A stretch of 28,606 nt of DNA, from contig JAUCBJ010008103.1 of NCBI GenBank assembly GCA_032718475.1, positions 1 through 28,606 of the forward strand, written 5' to 3'. Both the position numbers and the translations under genes were made by a program. Numbering within the stretch: position 1 is the first letter of the stretch; every line of letters starts with the position of its first letter. Below, piece by piece: positions 10,268 through 20,124 of this stretch. The stretch is from Nemertoderma westbladi (Eukaryota; Xenacoelomorpha; Nemertodermatida; Nemertodermatidae). The notes under the pieces were generated by a model, which had not been told where the DNA came from, did no database searches, and was given only the letters and a program-made list of their open reading frames with translations.

Positions 10268-11068
10268 TACACCATCTCCATTAATACAACAACCGTGTTT
10301 AGCAAGTCGGAGCCCCCCCCCCCCCCCCCCCCCCCCCTAATTTTTTCAAATTTAAATAATATGCAACGAAATTTGGTATGATCATATCATAATTCGACAA
10401 CTTTTCTTACTGCTAGCAGTGCCGGATTCCGGATTTTTCAATTTCTATACAACAAACCGTTAAAAAACGCCTTTGGCAATATTTTACCATCTCCGTTTCC
10501 GTGGGCTTTATTTATAGTCTTTGGAATGAAATATGGTTATCATTAGAACCGCCTTCATCTGCAGATTCTGAATCTGAAAACCGTTTTATATTTCACCAAA
10601 AATTGCCAAAGATATTAGCAAAATACTTAGGTGTAAATTTTTCTCCTATTCTAGAATATTAATTATTAGTTAGCTTTAAAAACTTTTCATCTTGTTTTTT
10701 CATTACGCGTAATTAATATTCTAGAATTGAGTAAAAAAAACATTAGATGAAAATATCTTTGGCAATTTTCGGTGAAATTTGAAACGGTTTTTTCAGATTC
10801 GGAATTTGCAGATGAAGGCGGTTCTAATGATACCTAGATTACATTCGAAAGATGAAAAATAAAGCCAACAGAGATAGTTAAATAATAATAGACGTTTTTA
10901 ACGGCTTGTTTTATCGAAATAGCTCAGAAATTAAAAAATCGGGCTCGTCCAGCAATAAGAAAAATTGTCGAACTATCATCATACCAAATTTCGTATAGCA
11001 TATGATAAATTGAAAACAATTAGGGGAGGGGGTGGGGGTTTACGACTTGCTAAAAAAAATATGGTGTA
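10268..11068. mobile_element. 801-bp foldback element, possible TA target-site duplication
   Basis: Almost the whole element is a long imperfect inverted repeat with a loop of only about 25 bp near 10670-10695. Matching blocks include TACACCAT (10268) with ATGGTGTA (11061), AGCAAGTCG (10301) with CGACTTGCT (11043), AAATTTGGTATGAT with ATCATACCAAATTT, and GAACCGCCTTCATCTGCA with TGCAGATGAAGGCGGTTC. The left arm carries a run of 25 C at 10313-10337; the right arm has a mixed G-rich tract (GGGGAGGGGGTGGGGG) in the matching place. If the outermost TA is a target duplication, the termini are CACCAT...ATGGTG, as for a Tc1/mariner-type MITE, but this rests on two bases. No ORF. Confidence 0.75.
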
Positions 11069-11520
11069 GTTAACGGTGGGAAAATACAGCAAACACCAAA
11101 ACTACACATAGTTGGAAAAAAATTGTTTTATAACATTTAGGGAAAGGACCAGGTTACAGTGGCGGTGTTTTCTAACTGAAATAATAAACGTATGTATATT
11201 TAACTTGCGGTCAATTTGCGCACTGGGGGGGTCACTTCATCACTTACAGACAGGGAATTGGCGTCACTGAATGTTATAGGCCTACTGGATCTCTGTGATA
11301 TTAAAATTCGAGTTCTGATAGCATCCATTTATGTCTTGTTGGTGATCAACTCAACGTTACGTATACACTAATACCTACAGGTACCGATATTTCCATACAG
11401 GCCTATACATCTGAATGTTGAACTCAAGTTGTGGCCTAACCCCAGCCGGGGTTGTGGCCCCAAAGAACGGTTTAGTCCACGGTTTTTTCCCGGATTTTTT
11501 CCTAAGGTCAAATGTATTAA
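11069..11520. other. Intergenic sequence with a short dispersed motif
   Basis: No gene. A stretch near 11138-11190 (GGGAAAGGACCAGGTTACAG, then GGCGGTGTTTTCTAAC) resembles 8579-8630 in the same orientation, about 50 bp with scattered changes, so both may be ends of one dispersed repeat. A run of seven G lies near 11225. Confidence 0.4.
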
Positions 11521-12025
11521 CCCTATCCATACCGGGGTACTTTAGACGCTCAAACTACCGGGGGGGGGGGGGGGGGGGGGGGACTTTTGGGGACGTAAAG
11601 TTTGGAAGCATATAACTTTGTGTGGTGTGATGATATTACTTTAAAGTAAAAAGTTTTAGATACAAAATTTATTCCTCTATCCAAATATGCCACACACTAA
11701 TGCTCAAATATAATATTTATATACTATAATTATGTTTAAATTGATTTTAAATTGATATTAAATTGATTGAATTTTAAATTTCCCTCCTACAATAGTTCAG
11801 CAATAATATGACAGTTTCAGAGACAGGTCAGTTTACGACTCATTTTCATGGTCATAAATAATAATATGAAAATTAATTTTTGTTTTAAGATAAAGAATAA
11901 TACATTTTAGGAAAAGTAACGGAATTTCACTTGCAATAAATGTGGTTTGGCTTTGAACCAAGCAATCAAATGAAGTGCGTCTCCAAAAGTCCCCCCCCCC
12001 CCCCCCCCCCCCGGTATGGATAGGG
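11521..12025. mobile_element. piggyBac-like MITE flanked by TTAA
   Basis: A 505-bp element with terminal inverted repeats: the left end is CCCTATCCATACCGGGG and the right end CCGGTATGGATAGGG. It is flanked on both sides by TTAA (11517-11520 and 12026-12029). TTAA duplication plus ends starting with CCC are hallmarks of the piggyBac superfamily. Inside the ends both arms carry a long G/C run (23 G at 11560-11582; 22 C at 11991-12012) followed by ACTTTTGG-GACG or its inverse. The AT-rich core encodes nothing, so the element is non-autonomous and would depend on a piggyBac transposase supplied elsewhere. Confidence 0.8.
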
Positions 12026-12112
12026 TTAAATACCTAGTCTAATATTAATTGGAAATTACAGGACAATAAATCGATAGAATTGCCTGTAAGCATCTATAGA
12101 GCTTTTAGCTAA

Positions 12113-13735
12113 GTACAGTATGTAGTATACAGTTAGTACTGTAGTATGTACAGTAGTTACAATATGTAGTATACAGTTAGTACTGTAGTATGTACAGTAG
12201 TTACAGTATGTAGTATACAGTTAGTACTGTAGTATGTACAGTAGTTACAGTATGTAGTCTACAGTTAGTACTGTAGTATGTACAGTAGTTACAGTATGTA
12301 GTATACAGTTAGTACTGTAGTATGTACAGTAGTTACAGTATGTAGTCTACAGTTAGTACTGTAGTATGTACAGTAGTTACAATATGTATTATACAGTTAG
12401 TACTGTAGTATGTACAGTAGTTACAATATGTAGTATACAGTTAGTACTGTAGTATGTACAGTAGTTACAATATGTATTATACAGTTAGTACTGTAGTATG
12501 TACAGTAGTTACAGTATGTAGTCTACAGTTAGTACTGTAGTATGTACAGTAGTTACAGTATGTAGTCTACAGTTAGTACTGTAGTATGTACAGTAGTTAC
12601 AATATGTATTATACAGTTAGTACTGTAGTATGTACAGTAGTTACAATATGTAGTATACAGTTAGTACTGTAGTATGTACAGTAGTTACAGTATGTAGTCT
12701 ACAGTTAGTACTGTAGTATGTACAGTAGTTACAGTATGTAGTCTACAGTTAGTACTGTAGTATGTACAGTAGTTACAGTATGTAGTATACAGTTAGTACT
12801 GTAGTATGTACAGTAGTTACAATATGTAGTATACAGTTAGTACTGTAGTATGTACAGTAGTTACAATATGTATTATACAGTTAGTACTGTAGTATGTACA
12901 GTAGTTACAATATGTAGTATACAGTTAGTACTGTAGTATGTACAGTAGTTACAGTATGTAGTATACAGTTAGTACTGTAGTATGTACAGTAGTTACAGTA
13001 TGTAGTCTACAGTTAGTACTGTAGTATGTACAGTAGTTACAGTATGTAGTATACAGTTAGTACTGTAGTATGTACAGTAGTTACAGTATGTAGTCTACAG
13101 TTAGTACTGTAGTATGTACAGTAGTTACAGTATGTAGTATACAGTTAGTACTGTAGTATGTACAGTAGTTACAATATGTATTATACAGTTAGTACTGTAG
13201 TATGTACAGTAGTTACAGTATGTAGTCTACAGTTAGTACTGTAGTATGTACAGTAGTTACAGTATGTAGTATACAGTTAGTACTGTAGTATGTACAGTAG
13301 TTACAATATGTATTATACAGTTAGTACTGTAGTATGTACAGTAGTTACAGTATGTAGTCTACAGTTAGTACTGTAGTATGTACAGTAGTTACAGTATGTA
13401 GTATACAGTTAGTACTGTAGTATGTACAGTAGTTACAGTATGTAGTCTACAGTTAGTACTGTAGTATGTACAGTAGTTACAATATGTATTATACAGTTAG
13501 TACTGTAGTATGTACAGTAGTTACAATATGTAGTATACAGTTAGTACTGTAGTATGTACAGTAGTTACAATATGTATTATACAGTTAGTACTGTAGTATG
13601 TACAGTAGTTACAGTATGTAGTATACAGTTAGTACTGTAGTATGTACAGTAGTTACAGTATGTAGTATACAGTTAGTACTGTAGTATGTACAGTAGTTAC
13701 AGTATGTAGTATACAGTTAGTACTGTAGTATGTAC
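12113..13735. repeat. 44-bp satellite array, 37 units, no indels
   Basis: The word AGTTAGTACTG recurs every 44 bp from 12131 to 13715, exactly 36 intervals, so no unit has gained or lost a base. Variation is confined to three positions within about 10 bp, giving four unit types: AGTATGTAGTATAC (12 units), AGTATGTAGTCTAC (11), AATATGTATTATAC (8) and AATATGTAGTATAC (6). The rest of the unit, including the potential hairpin TACTGTA-GTATG-TACAGTA, is essentially invariant. The type order is irregular, with recurrent short runs rather than a simple higher-order repeat. The array ends abruptly at TATGTAC on the right. Function unknown. Confidence 0.95.
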
Positions 13736-14473
13736 TTCTAAATTACAGTAACTATAAGTCTATAATATAATAAAAATACAAACCATTTTTTTTTTATGAA
13801 CTTATAAATTCCTTTGAGATTTAAAACATGAAAGGGAAAATATATCACAATTCAACCTTTGTAACATCTTGCAAATTGGGTCGTGTTGAAAGAATAAATA
13901 AAATAGCTAGCAGGCAGTGTCTGGGTGCTTTGCATGGTGTTGTGTTTACTATAATAGATGCTTCATCATACTGGCATTATAATACAGCCAATAGAAGCCC
14001 TTTGTCTCTTTGGCTAAACCAATAGGATTAACGATAATGTAGTTTAATGGGAGCTCTTCTGTGAGATTTAAGATTAGTTTTGTAATTAAAACTAGCTTTT
14101 GTTTGATTGTGAATTCGTATCATGTTTCCTTGCGGCTGAGCTACTGGCTGTTAGTGGCACCGGTGTACATGTACACAGCCTATGCGGATCAAATGACAAG
14201 TTCAATAAGATCATATATCGGTTGGTTTTACTAGGGAGAAAGAAATGGAATCGCATATATTAATGATTTCCTGTTAGCTTAGCTTCAAAAGCGCCCATAT
14301 AATTGGGTAGATGGCGGTTATTTCCTGCGCAAATAATAATGATAAAGGTTAATTATAGCTGGTTTCGTATTCCTAATCATCAGTTGAAAAAATATTCTAT
14401 CTTTGGAAAATTTCGCAGAAAGCTTTACAATGTGTGCATGGTAGGTACACTAGTGCCATGCCCACTTGTAGTA
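13736..14473. other. Intergenic sequence
   Basis: AT-rich and without a recognisable gene. A 65-codon + strand ORF at 13828-14025 and a 97-codon ORF at 14303 have no family features; the latter runs into the GTAC/CATG minisatellite. Confidence 0.4.
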
Positions 14474-14511
14474 GTACATGGTACTGGTACATGGTACTGG
14501 TACATGGTACT
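14474..14511. repeat. 13-bp minisatellite (GGTACATGGTACT), left block
   Basis: About three units of a 13-bp repeat built from the palindromic words GTAC and CATG. The same repeat forms the larger block at 15129-15472; the two are separated by a retroelement 3' end. Confidence 0.85.
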
Positions 14512-14647
14512 TACTTTACAAGCCTCATTTATTCACACAATAATAAAAAACCTTCAGAAATACAAACACAATTCAGAAATACAAACACAATTATAGGCAC
14601 TATAACAAACAATTATTAAAAACAGTAATTACAGAAACGCAGGAAGT
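14512..14647 (-). other. 3' UTR of the retroelement fragment, with polyadenylation signal
   Basis: On the minus strand, downstream of the ORF stop at 14648, the sequence contains two copies of a 19-bp direct repeat (14553-14592 region) and then GAATAAATGAGG, an AATAAA signal at about 14529-14534. The 13-bp minisatellite starts within about 20 bp after it, as if a polyadenylated transcript had ended or been inserted there. Confidence 0.5.
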
Positions 14648-15130
14648 TTAAAAACTTAAAGAACAACTTAAACTGCACCACCACCAAACAGCCTGTAACC
14701 TATCTAAACATGCCTGCGCCTGGCTCTCTGGCTCTGAGTCGGCGTTCGCTAACACGATGGACGTCTCAGTGACATCTGCTGCCCGTACCGGTCTCTTGGC
14801 GGCAGACTGGAACCCCCGCAGACACATTAGGGATGACCTGAGGAGAGCGAAGCTAATTCGTCGCCGCACCCACGAGATGCACTCCGGGTATGGGGTCTGC
14901 CGCTTCTCTGCCAGTTTTAACGCGAGGCGCTTGATGAACTGGCGACACAGCGGCGCCATTCCTCCGAAAGTCGAGAAGATGAGAGGAGTGAAAGTGGCGT
15001 GTTCCACCTCCCGGATCCTCTCCTCGTACTTCCGGATCTTCCGCGCCTCGTGGTGGAGATGGGTGGTGTCCAGCGACATTGCCGCATTGGTTGCCGCCAG
15101 CGGGTTGAAAACCGACACATCAATAAACAT
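14648..15130 (-). pseudogene. C-terminal fragment of a retroelement protein (nuclease-associated tail, FxDVxVFNP family)
   Basis: A 160-codon minus-strand frame with FIDVSVFNPLAATN, then EERIREVEHATFTPLIFSTF and GGMAPLCRQFIKRLALKLAE, a KRQTPYPECISWVRRRISFA block, and LLRSSLMCLRG. I recognise this block order as the C-terminal end of proteins found many times per genome in cnidarians, molluscs, echinoderms and fish. There it follows a CPCG-type cysteine motif and an ARxDVxARGFW motif, probably a PD-(D/E)XK-like nuclease carried by a retroelement. Here everything before FIDVSVFNP is missing and replaced by the 13-bp minisatellite. The frame is otherwise uninterrupted, so the insertion is not very old. 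Which retroelement class it comes from is not certain to me. Confidence 0.65.
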
Positions 15131-15472
15131 CTCAGTACCAGTACATGGTACTGGTACATGGTACTGCTAAATGGTACTGACAGACTGATACATGGTACTG
15201 TACTGGTACATGGTACATGGAACTGGTACATGGTACTGGTAAAAGGTACTGGTACATGGTACTGGTACATGGTACTTGTACATGGTACTGGTACATGGTA
15301 CTGGTACATGGTACTGGTACATGGTACATGGTACTGGTACATGGTACTGGTACTGATACATGGAACTGGTACATGGTACGGTACATGGTACATTGTACTG
15401 GTACATGGTAAGACTGGTAAAAGGTACTGGTACATCGTGGTTGTACTGTACATGATACTGGTACAGGTACAT
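15129..15472. repeat. 13-bp minisatellite (GGTACATGGTACT), right block
   Basis: About 26 units, imperfect, with occasional unit shortening (GGTACATGGTACATGG) and changes such as AAAAGGTACTGG. The unit has no stop on either strand in most phases, which creates long ORFs of the type YWYMVLVHGTGTW and YHVPVPCTSTM on both strands; these are repeat artefacts and not genes. Confidence 0.9.
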
Positions 15473-15538
15473 ACACAAGGCCTTACTCTCACCTAGAAGC
15501 ATGACACTTGAACAGAACCGTCCCCGCTTGCAGGACAT

Positions 15539-16733
15539 TGTTCGCGCTTTTAGACCTTTAGCAGTTTAACCTGCCAAATTTAGGTGTCTTCCAGGTTATA
15601 AATCGACTTTAGCCTATAACAAGTATTTGATACACATAAAGTTACATTAGCCGAAGCCAGCCTATGCGCGATCATTCACCCACGGTTAAGGGAGACTGGA
15701 CTTGGATGCTCTGACCTTATTGCGGTGTAGGCCTACTGTATTATTCGATTGATCGTTAATATATAATCTCTGACAAATATTATTCACTTTCGGGAAATAT
15801 TAACAGTTCCTTTAGGACGTGGCGCTCTAAGTATGTAAACAGAGTTATGACTTACACTAAACACAACGGGATGGCTTATGATTTACGTATAAGTCGCATT
15901 CTTTAGGAAATGCTTTGTTATCTATCACACTCATGCACACTACCGCACACTGCTGCACGCTGATCTGCCGACCTTCACTAATTTTAATCATATATAAGGA
16001 GAACAGCAACTGACACATGTAGGGTCTATGAAATAGCATTCAATTCACTCCAAAACCACTATAATGTAAGTCGCAATTGCTATATGTAACCGGTCTCTCT
16101 AACCTTCAGTATATCAAGAAGATTGGGGTTTTCTGATTATTTATCGATATTCTCCAAATATAACAATATTCCATCAAATGATAACACTTAATAACCGACA
16201 GTAAATAGCAGTAAAATAATGCGGTGTTTGTATGTGATCAGGTTTGTATGAGATATGACAGGCTGATTTGCCAGTTTGATAACAGTTATACGTTTCTATG
16301 ATCAAAGCCGTTCTAATGTTTGGCTAAAGTCTGAAACACATAATAATTGCACAGCCGATCTTCTGGGCTCAGGAAAAAAGGTAAACAAAGACCATAATGC
16401 ATTGCGCGATTTCCCAGAGGCCTCTGTGCAAGTAAAATGAAAATCGTTCTGATTGGTCGAGTGAGTGAGCCTGAACAAAGAAAGCCAAAAGCTACACGTT
16501 GACATATCAGCTGATAGATGTCGTAATCTGAACTACACTGTATTAAGAGTATTTTATTGCATTGCGGCATAAAATTGCTAGTTATGTCCGCTAAAGTACA
16601 CATACAGAAGAAATGGCTTTTTATGTCCACTAAAACACCTGTACAGTAAGGAAACAGCTTTTTATGTCCGCTAAAACACCTACAGAGTACTTTGCGGGAA
16701 AAATAACCAGCTAAATCCGCAAAAGCCTTTACA
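15539..16733 (-). mobile_element. LTR-B, 3' LTR of an X-ORF retroelement
   Basis: 1195 bp with TG...CA ends. It is recognisably the same repeat as LTR-A and LTR-C but more diverged (for example TTAGACCTTTAGCAG against TTCAGACCTTTGGCAG). On the minus strand it is preceded by CTGGGAGCGG, a polypurine tract directly abutting the LTR start TGTAAAGG, and 79 bp further upstream by the stop of ORF X. This makes it a 3' LTR. The low-coordinate flank (left side ending GACAT) is presumably the insertion site, but the matching 5' end was not found. Confidence 0.8.
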
Positions 16734-16743
16734 CCGCTCCCAG
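16734..16743 (-). other. Polypurine tract (PPT) next to LTR-B
   Basis: Minus strand reads TTCTGGGAGCGG immediately followed by the LTR start TGTAAAGG. The same tract abuts LTR-C. This is where plus-strand DNA synthesis of an LTR retrotransposon is primed, and it fixes the orientation of the element. Confidence 0.7.
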
Positions 16744-16811
16744 AAAATGGGATTTAATTCTATAAAATATAAAAAATCACAGTTTCTAAAATATAAAAAT
16801 ACTCTAAACAG

Positions 16812-18418
16812 TTAGTGTTTCTTGCACGGACAGCGTTTACGCAGTTTTTTGAGGCTAGCAAGAGTCCTTTTTTCTTTGGGGGGAGCCACTTTACTAGGAT
16901 GGCTATAACTCCTGGGTGAAGGGTGCAATACAAATGCATCGGAAGGTTTAGGGTTATGGTCGGTGTATCCGCCGGTCAAGGTACCCGGTTGATCAGTATC
17001 AACCTCAGTGGAACGAGGTCGAACAACCTTGAGAGCACGTTTTAAGACAGCAGCTCTTACTGGTCCCTGACGGGTCGTTTGCACGAGAGCGGTAGCTGGA
17101 CCATGTGTAGTGAGAAATTTCCTCGGTTTGATGATTCTTTCCAACTCGCGTTCTCGGGCTCTATCGGAATCGATATGCTTCTCCTCGAGCTGATTTTCCT
17201 CCGCTTGTCGTTGAAAACATTTGTCCAAACTCTTGCAGAAAGTAGAGTCGTCCAAGTTCGATATCTTCTTATAGATTTTGGATTTCCTGATCAAACTGAG
17301 ATAAAGCTAATTCGTTTACCGCTTGGACTTGCTGCTGCAATTTACGTTTCTCTAAACATTGTAGGTTCCTTTTTACCGCTTGGACTTGCTGCTGCAATTT
17401 ACGTTTCTCTAAACATTGTAGGTTCCTTTTCCGATCTTTTGACGAATAGTGTCCAACGCGTTTCGTACAACTCTCTCCTCCACCTCGGGGACAGGTTGTA
17501 TCGGGTTAAACCGGGACGATGATACGGTTGAATGGCGATATTAGATGTCCACGTCCTAATCCGACTAGGTAAGATGGGCGAATATTTAGGGAGCCCACAA
17601 CCGGAGTGCCACCGACTAATTGTTCGGGTAACACTAGATCTTTGAACAGTGAGTACAGTTCGGGAGGATCCGTGATACTATTAGGATCAAGATTCTGAGG
17701 TCTCACTAGGGAGTGAGGAGGTCTGACCGAGTATTCCGGAACTCTGATCATAGGTTTATTTAAGAATCGTTTGAGTCGAGCGAGCGTAGGTGATACATCG
17801 AACAAGTTTCGCTCGAAACTCCCGTAAATATAACGAGTAAAACTGTGTTTAGAACAACGTCTCCGCGGATGTTTATGTCTTTCCGTTTGTTGGTTGGGTC
17901 TTGGGCATTCATCGCAATAATACCAAAGACGCACGTCTTGTAGGGGAAACGCGGGTGATATTTATTCGGTTTTACAATGTTTCTCTCAAGACTTCCAAAT
18001 ATACATTGGAGTTACCGCATTTATCCTGTTCTTTGACGTCTTCTCTTTCGAGTCGATTTCGAATAGAAATTTCGCATTCAATTTTTAGTTTATCGTTCCG
18101 ACTCCGCTGGGTAGGATATTTAAATAGTACCATTTCCCTTTCGGTGTCAACATAGTCCGTATCGTGTAAATCGATAGGATGGCCAGTAGTTAAGAAGTCC
18201 ATATACGTACCATTACGATGCGTATAGCGAGCGGTGAATTTTCTATAGTCCAATTCACGCGTAAGTTGCTCCTGGGACATCGGCAGTTCGATATAATGAC
18301 CATCGTCCTCCGTAGTAGTTGAACTAGCGTCGCCGCGTATCAAGCTATCAACAAACGCTTGTAAAGGTAGAGTATATCGCTCCCTGATACCAAGATCATC
18401 TTCTATCAACTCAGTCAT
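16812..18418 (-). pseudogene. ORF X, copy B: unrecognised last ORF of an LTR retroelement, broken
   Basis: Starts at an ATG (18418) with MTELIEDDLGIRERY, open to 17972. It continues in another frame (17934-17506) with WYYCDECPRPNQQTERHKHP, a Cys/His-rich patch, then a Pro-rich stretch (IRVPEYSVRPPHSLVRP). A third frame gives PVPEVEERVVRNALDTI and a Gln-rich coiled-coil-like piece (LEKRKLQQQVQAV, duplicated), and a last frame (17294-16812) ends in a basic tail (KKLRKRCPCKKH). I do not recognise a family. There is no reverse transcriptase, integrase, protease or zinc-knuckle motif, and no signal peptide or transmembrane segment as an env gene would show. Its C-terminal 114 residues align without gaps, roughly 80% identical, to the copy at 27966-28606. 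The position before PPT and LTR marks it as the last ORF. At least three frame changes and a stop make this copy non-functional. Confidence 0.6.
17316..17429. repeat. 57-bp perfect tandem duplication inside ORF X
   Basis: Two head-to-tail, essentially identical copies of a 57-bp segment (17316-17372, 17373-17429). 57 is 19 codons, so the duplication keeps the frame and doubles a Gln/Lys-rich helical segment. The identity of the copies implies a recent event. Confidence 0.9.
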
Positions 18419-18420
18419 AG

Positions 18421-20124
18421 CTGCTATATGAGTTTATCAATATTATAATGAGTTTATAATTAGGCTAGAGGGCGTCGCTGCCTACCCCTCACGGCCCCCA
18501 GACAGCGCAAGATCCTCAGCGCTGATGCACTGCCGCCGCTGTGCTTATCGCCAACATAGTAGCTGCACAACGACAACAACAACCAGCGCGAGTCACCCCA
18601 CTGTCCGTCCCAAGGGCTAAGATTTACTTCAGGTTCTTACTGCAGAGTTAGGGCTACTTTCACAATTGCGACTCGCTACTGTAAACACACTTTAGTAGTA
18701 ACATTCACCTATAAACGCACAAATTCCACATAACTGTCACAAACCGCACACATTCGGGCCATTTGTCCGTTAGTCAAGTGCCTTCCAGAATGCCACGTTA
18801 TTATTGGGTATCCTTGGATACTAGCAGTGTGCTATTTATTCCTTATGCTATTCAATGGGGCAAGCTTTATTGTTCTTTTAACTCACTTCTAATTCTAGCG
18901 TGGTTGTTGCCATGGTGACATTATGGAAAGCTAGCAGTAGAATTAGGGTAATTCTCATGCATACAGATCTGGGATGCTATTTAATAGTAATTCTTTAATT
19001 GTCAATATTCCTCTTTATACATGATTTTATGAATTTTATCGGCTATTGACTATATATTGGAGATTCTCGCACACTAATATACTTAATAGGGTGAATCTCC
19101 GCTCCCATGATCTATTAATTAATGGAATTTTGGGAATGTTATAAATTGTATAAAAATGACAATTTATCAAATTCATTAAAAGATATGAATTTAAATTTAT
19201 TCCCATAAATTTTATTATTTAATATTAAATAGACACAATTTTATTCCAGAGCATGTCTGGGGACTAGGATCCTGAATTCTAGGAAATTTGTCCTTTTAAG
19301 AGTATCGGTAAGTGCTACGATATCTTAATCGACTAGAATTTTAAAGGATCTAAATTTTAACAGATTTTGATTTATAGATTTTCTAGAGTTAACTTGTAAG
19401 TATTTACTCTATTGTATTTGTTTGACAGATTTTATAAATATTAATAGTTAATATTTAAGATGAGCACCGGTTTATTCCAGAACATGTCTGGGGACGTTAA
19501 CCACTGATTCCAGAATTTTGTCTTTTAAGTATATCGGTGGGTGCCGCGATATCTTAATCGACTAGAATTACAGATGGTCAAAGGGTTTAACAGATTTATT
19601 TTGCGTTTTACGCTACTGTTAAAGGGACATCACGCTACTATATGTATTATTTAATATACGGTATGAGAGCAATATTGCAAGAAGCAATGTCAGTGAGAAG
19701 AGGCAAGTCGTTTCCAAGGTCTACCCAGAGCTTGGTTTAGCCGAGACACGAGGATCTGAATATTGCATTCCTAATACTCTACTTACCAATAATACTTGAA
19801 TATAGTAGGAGCTTTATTGTACTTTAATAAGTACGGACATTTCATCTTACTGTAGTCACGTATTTATAATGCAATACGGACAGTAAGGAAAGAGAAAAAT
19901 AATTATTTCTCGCCGTCGCACTAAATATATAATATATAAGTAATTAAGTAATAAACGAGAATATATATATTGCACTAATCTACTAAATAATCGCTAAAAT
20001 AACATTCTACTAAATAAAATTAAAGAAAACGATTATAATAAAATTACATAATAATACATACATAAGTATAAAATAATAAAAGCAAATATAAAATAATATA
20101 GTCACACACCCACTCCAGACACTG
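18421..20124 (-). other. Region between ORF X and BEL pol; includes putative BEL 3' LTR
   Basis: No long ORF. The BEL ORF ends at 20125. On the minus strand a CTGGAGTGGG tract then meets TGTGTGACTATATT, a plausible LTR start near 20111. Further on are TATAAATA (19861-19868) and AATAAA (19813-19818), the expected order of promoter and polyadenylation signal in an LTR. The far LTR end cannot be set without a second copy. A block of about 110 bp at about 19240-19390 is repeated imperfectly at about 19470-19610. The part nearest 18421 is GC-richer and may be leader sequence of ORF X. Confidence 0.45.
19240..19610. repeat. Imperfect direct repeat of about 110 bp, two copies
   Basis: Copies start near 19240 and 19470. 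Shared words are TTATTCCAGA(G/A)CATGTCT, CTTTTAAG, and CGATATCTTAATCGACTAGA followed later by TTTAACAGATTT. Spacing is about 230 bp. They lie in the putative BEL LTR and may be a duplicated regulatory block. Confidence 0.7.

Noticed and set aside
12113-13735. Possible CRISPR-like array because of regular repeats
   Set aside because: There are no unique spacers: the whole 44-bp unit repeats with only four variants, in eukaryotic sequence, so it is a satellite.
13828-14025. 65-codon + strand ORF
   Set aside because: Short, with no family features and no splice or regulatory context; not distinguishable from chance.
14917-15538. ORFs of 64-191 codons with YWYMVLVHGTGTW or YHVPVPCTSTM peptides
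   Set aside because: Artefacts of the 13-bp GTAC/CATG minisatellite, present on both strands.
18416-18418. ORF X as an env gene of the BEL element
   Set aside because: No signal peptide, transmembrane segment or cleavage site is visible; the product is soluble-looking with a basic tail.
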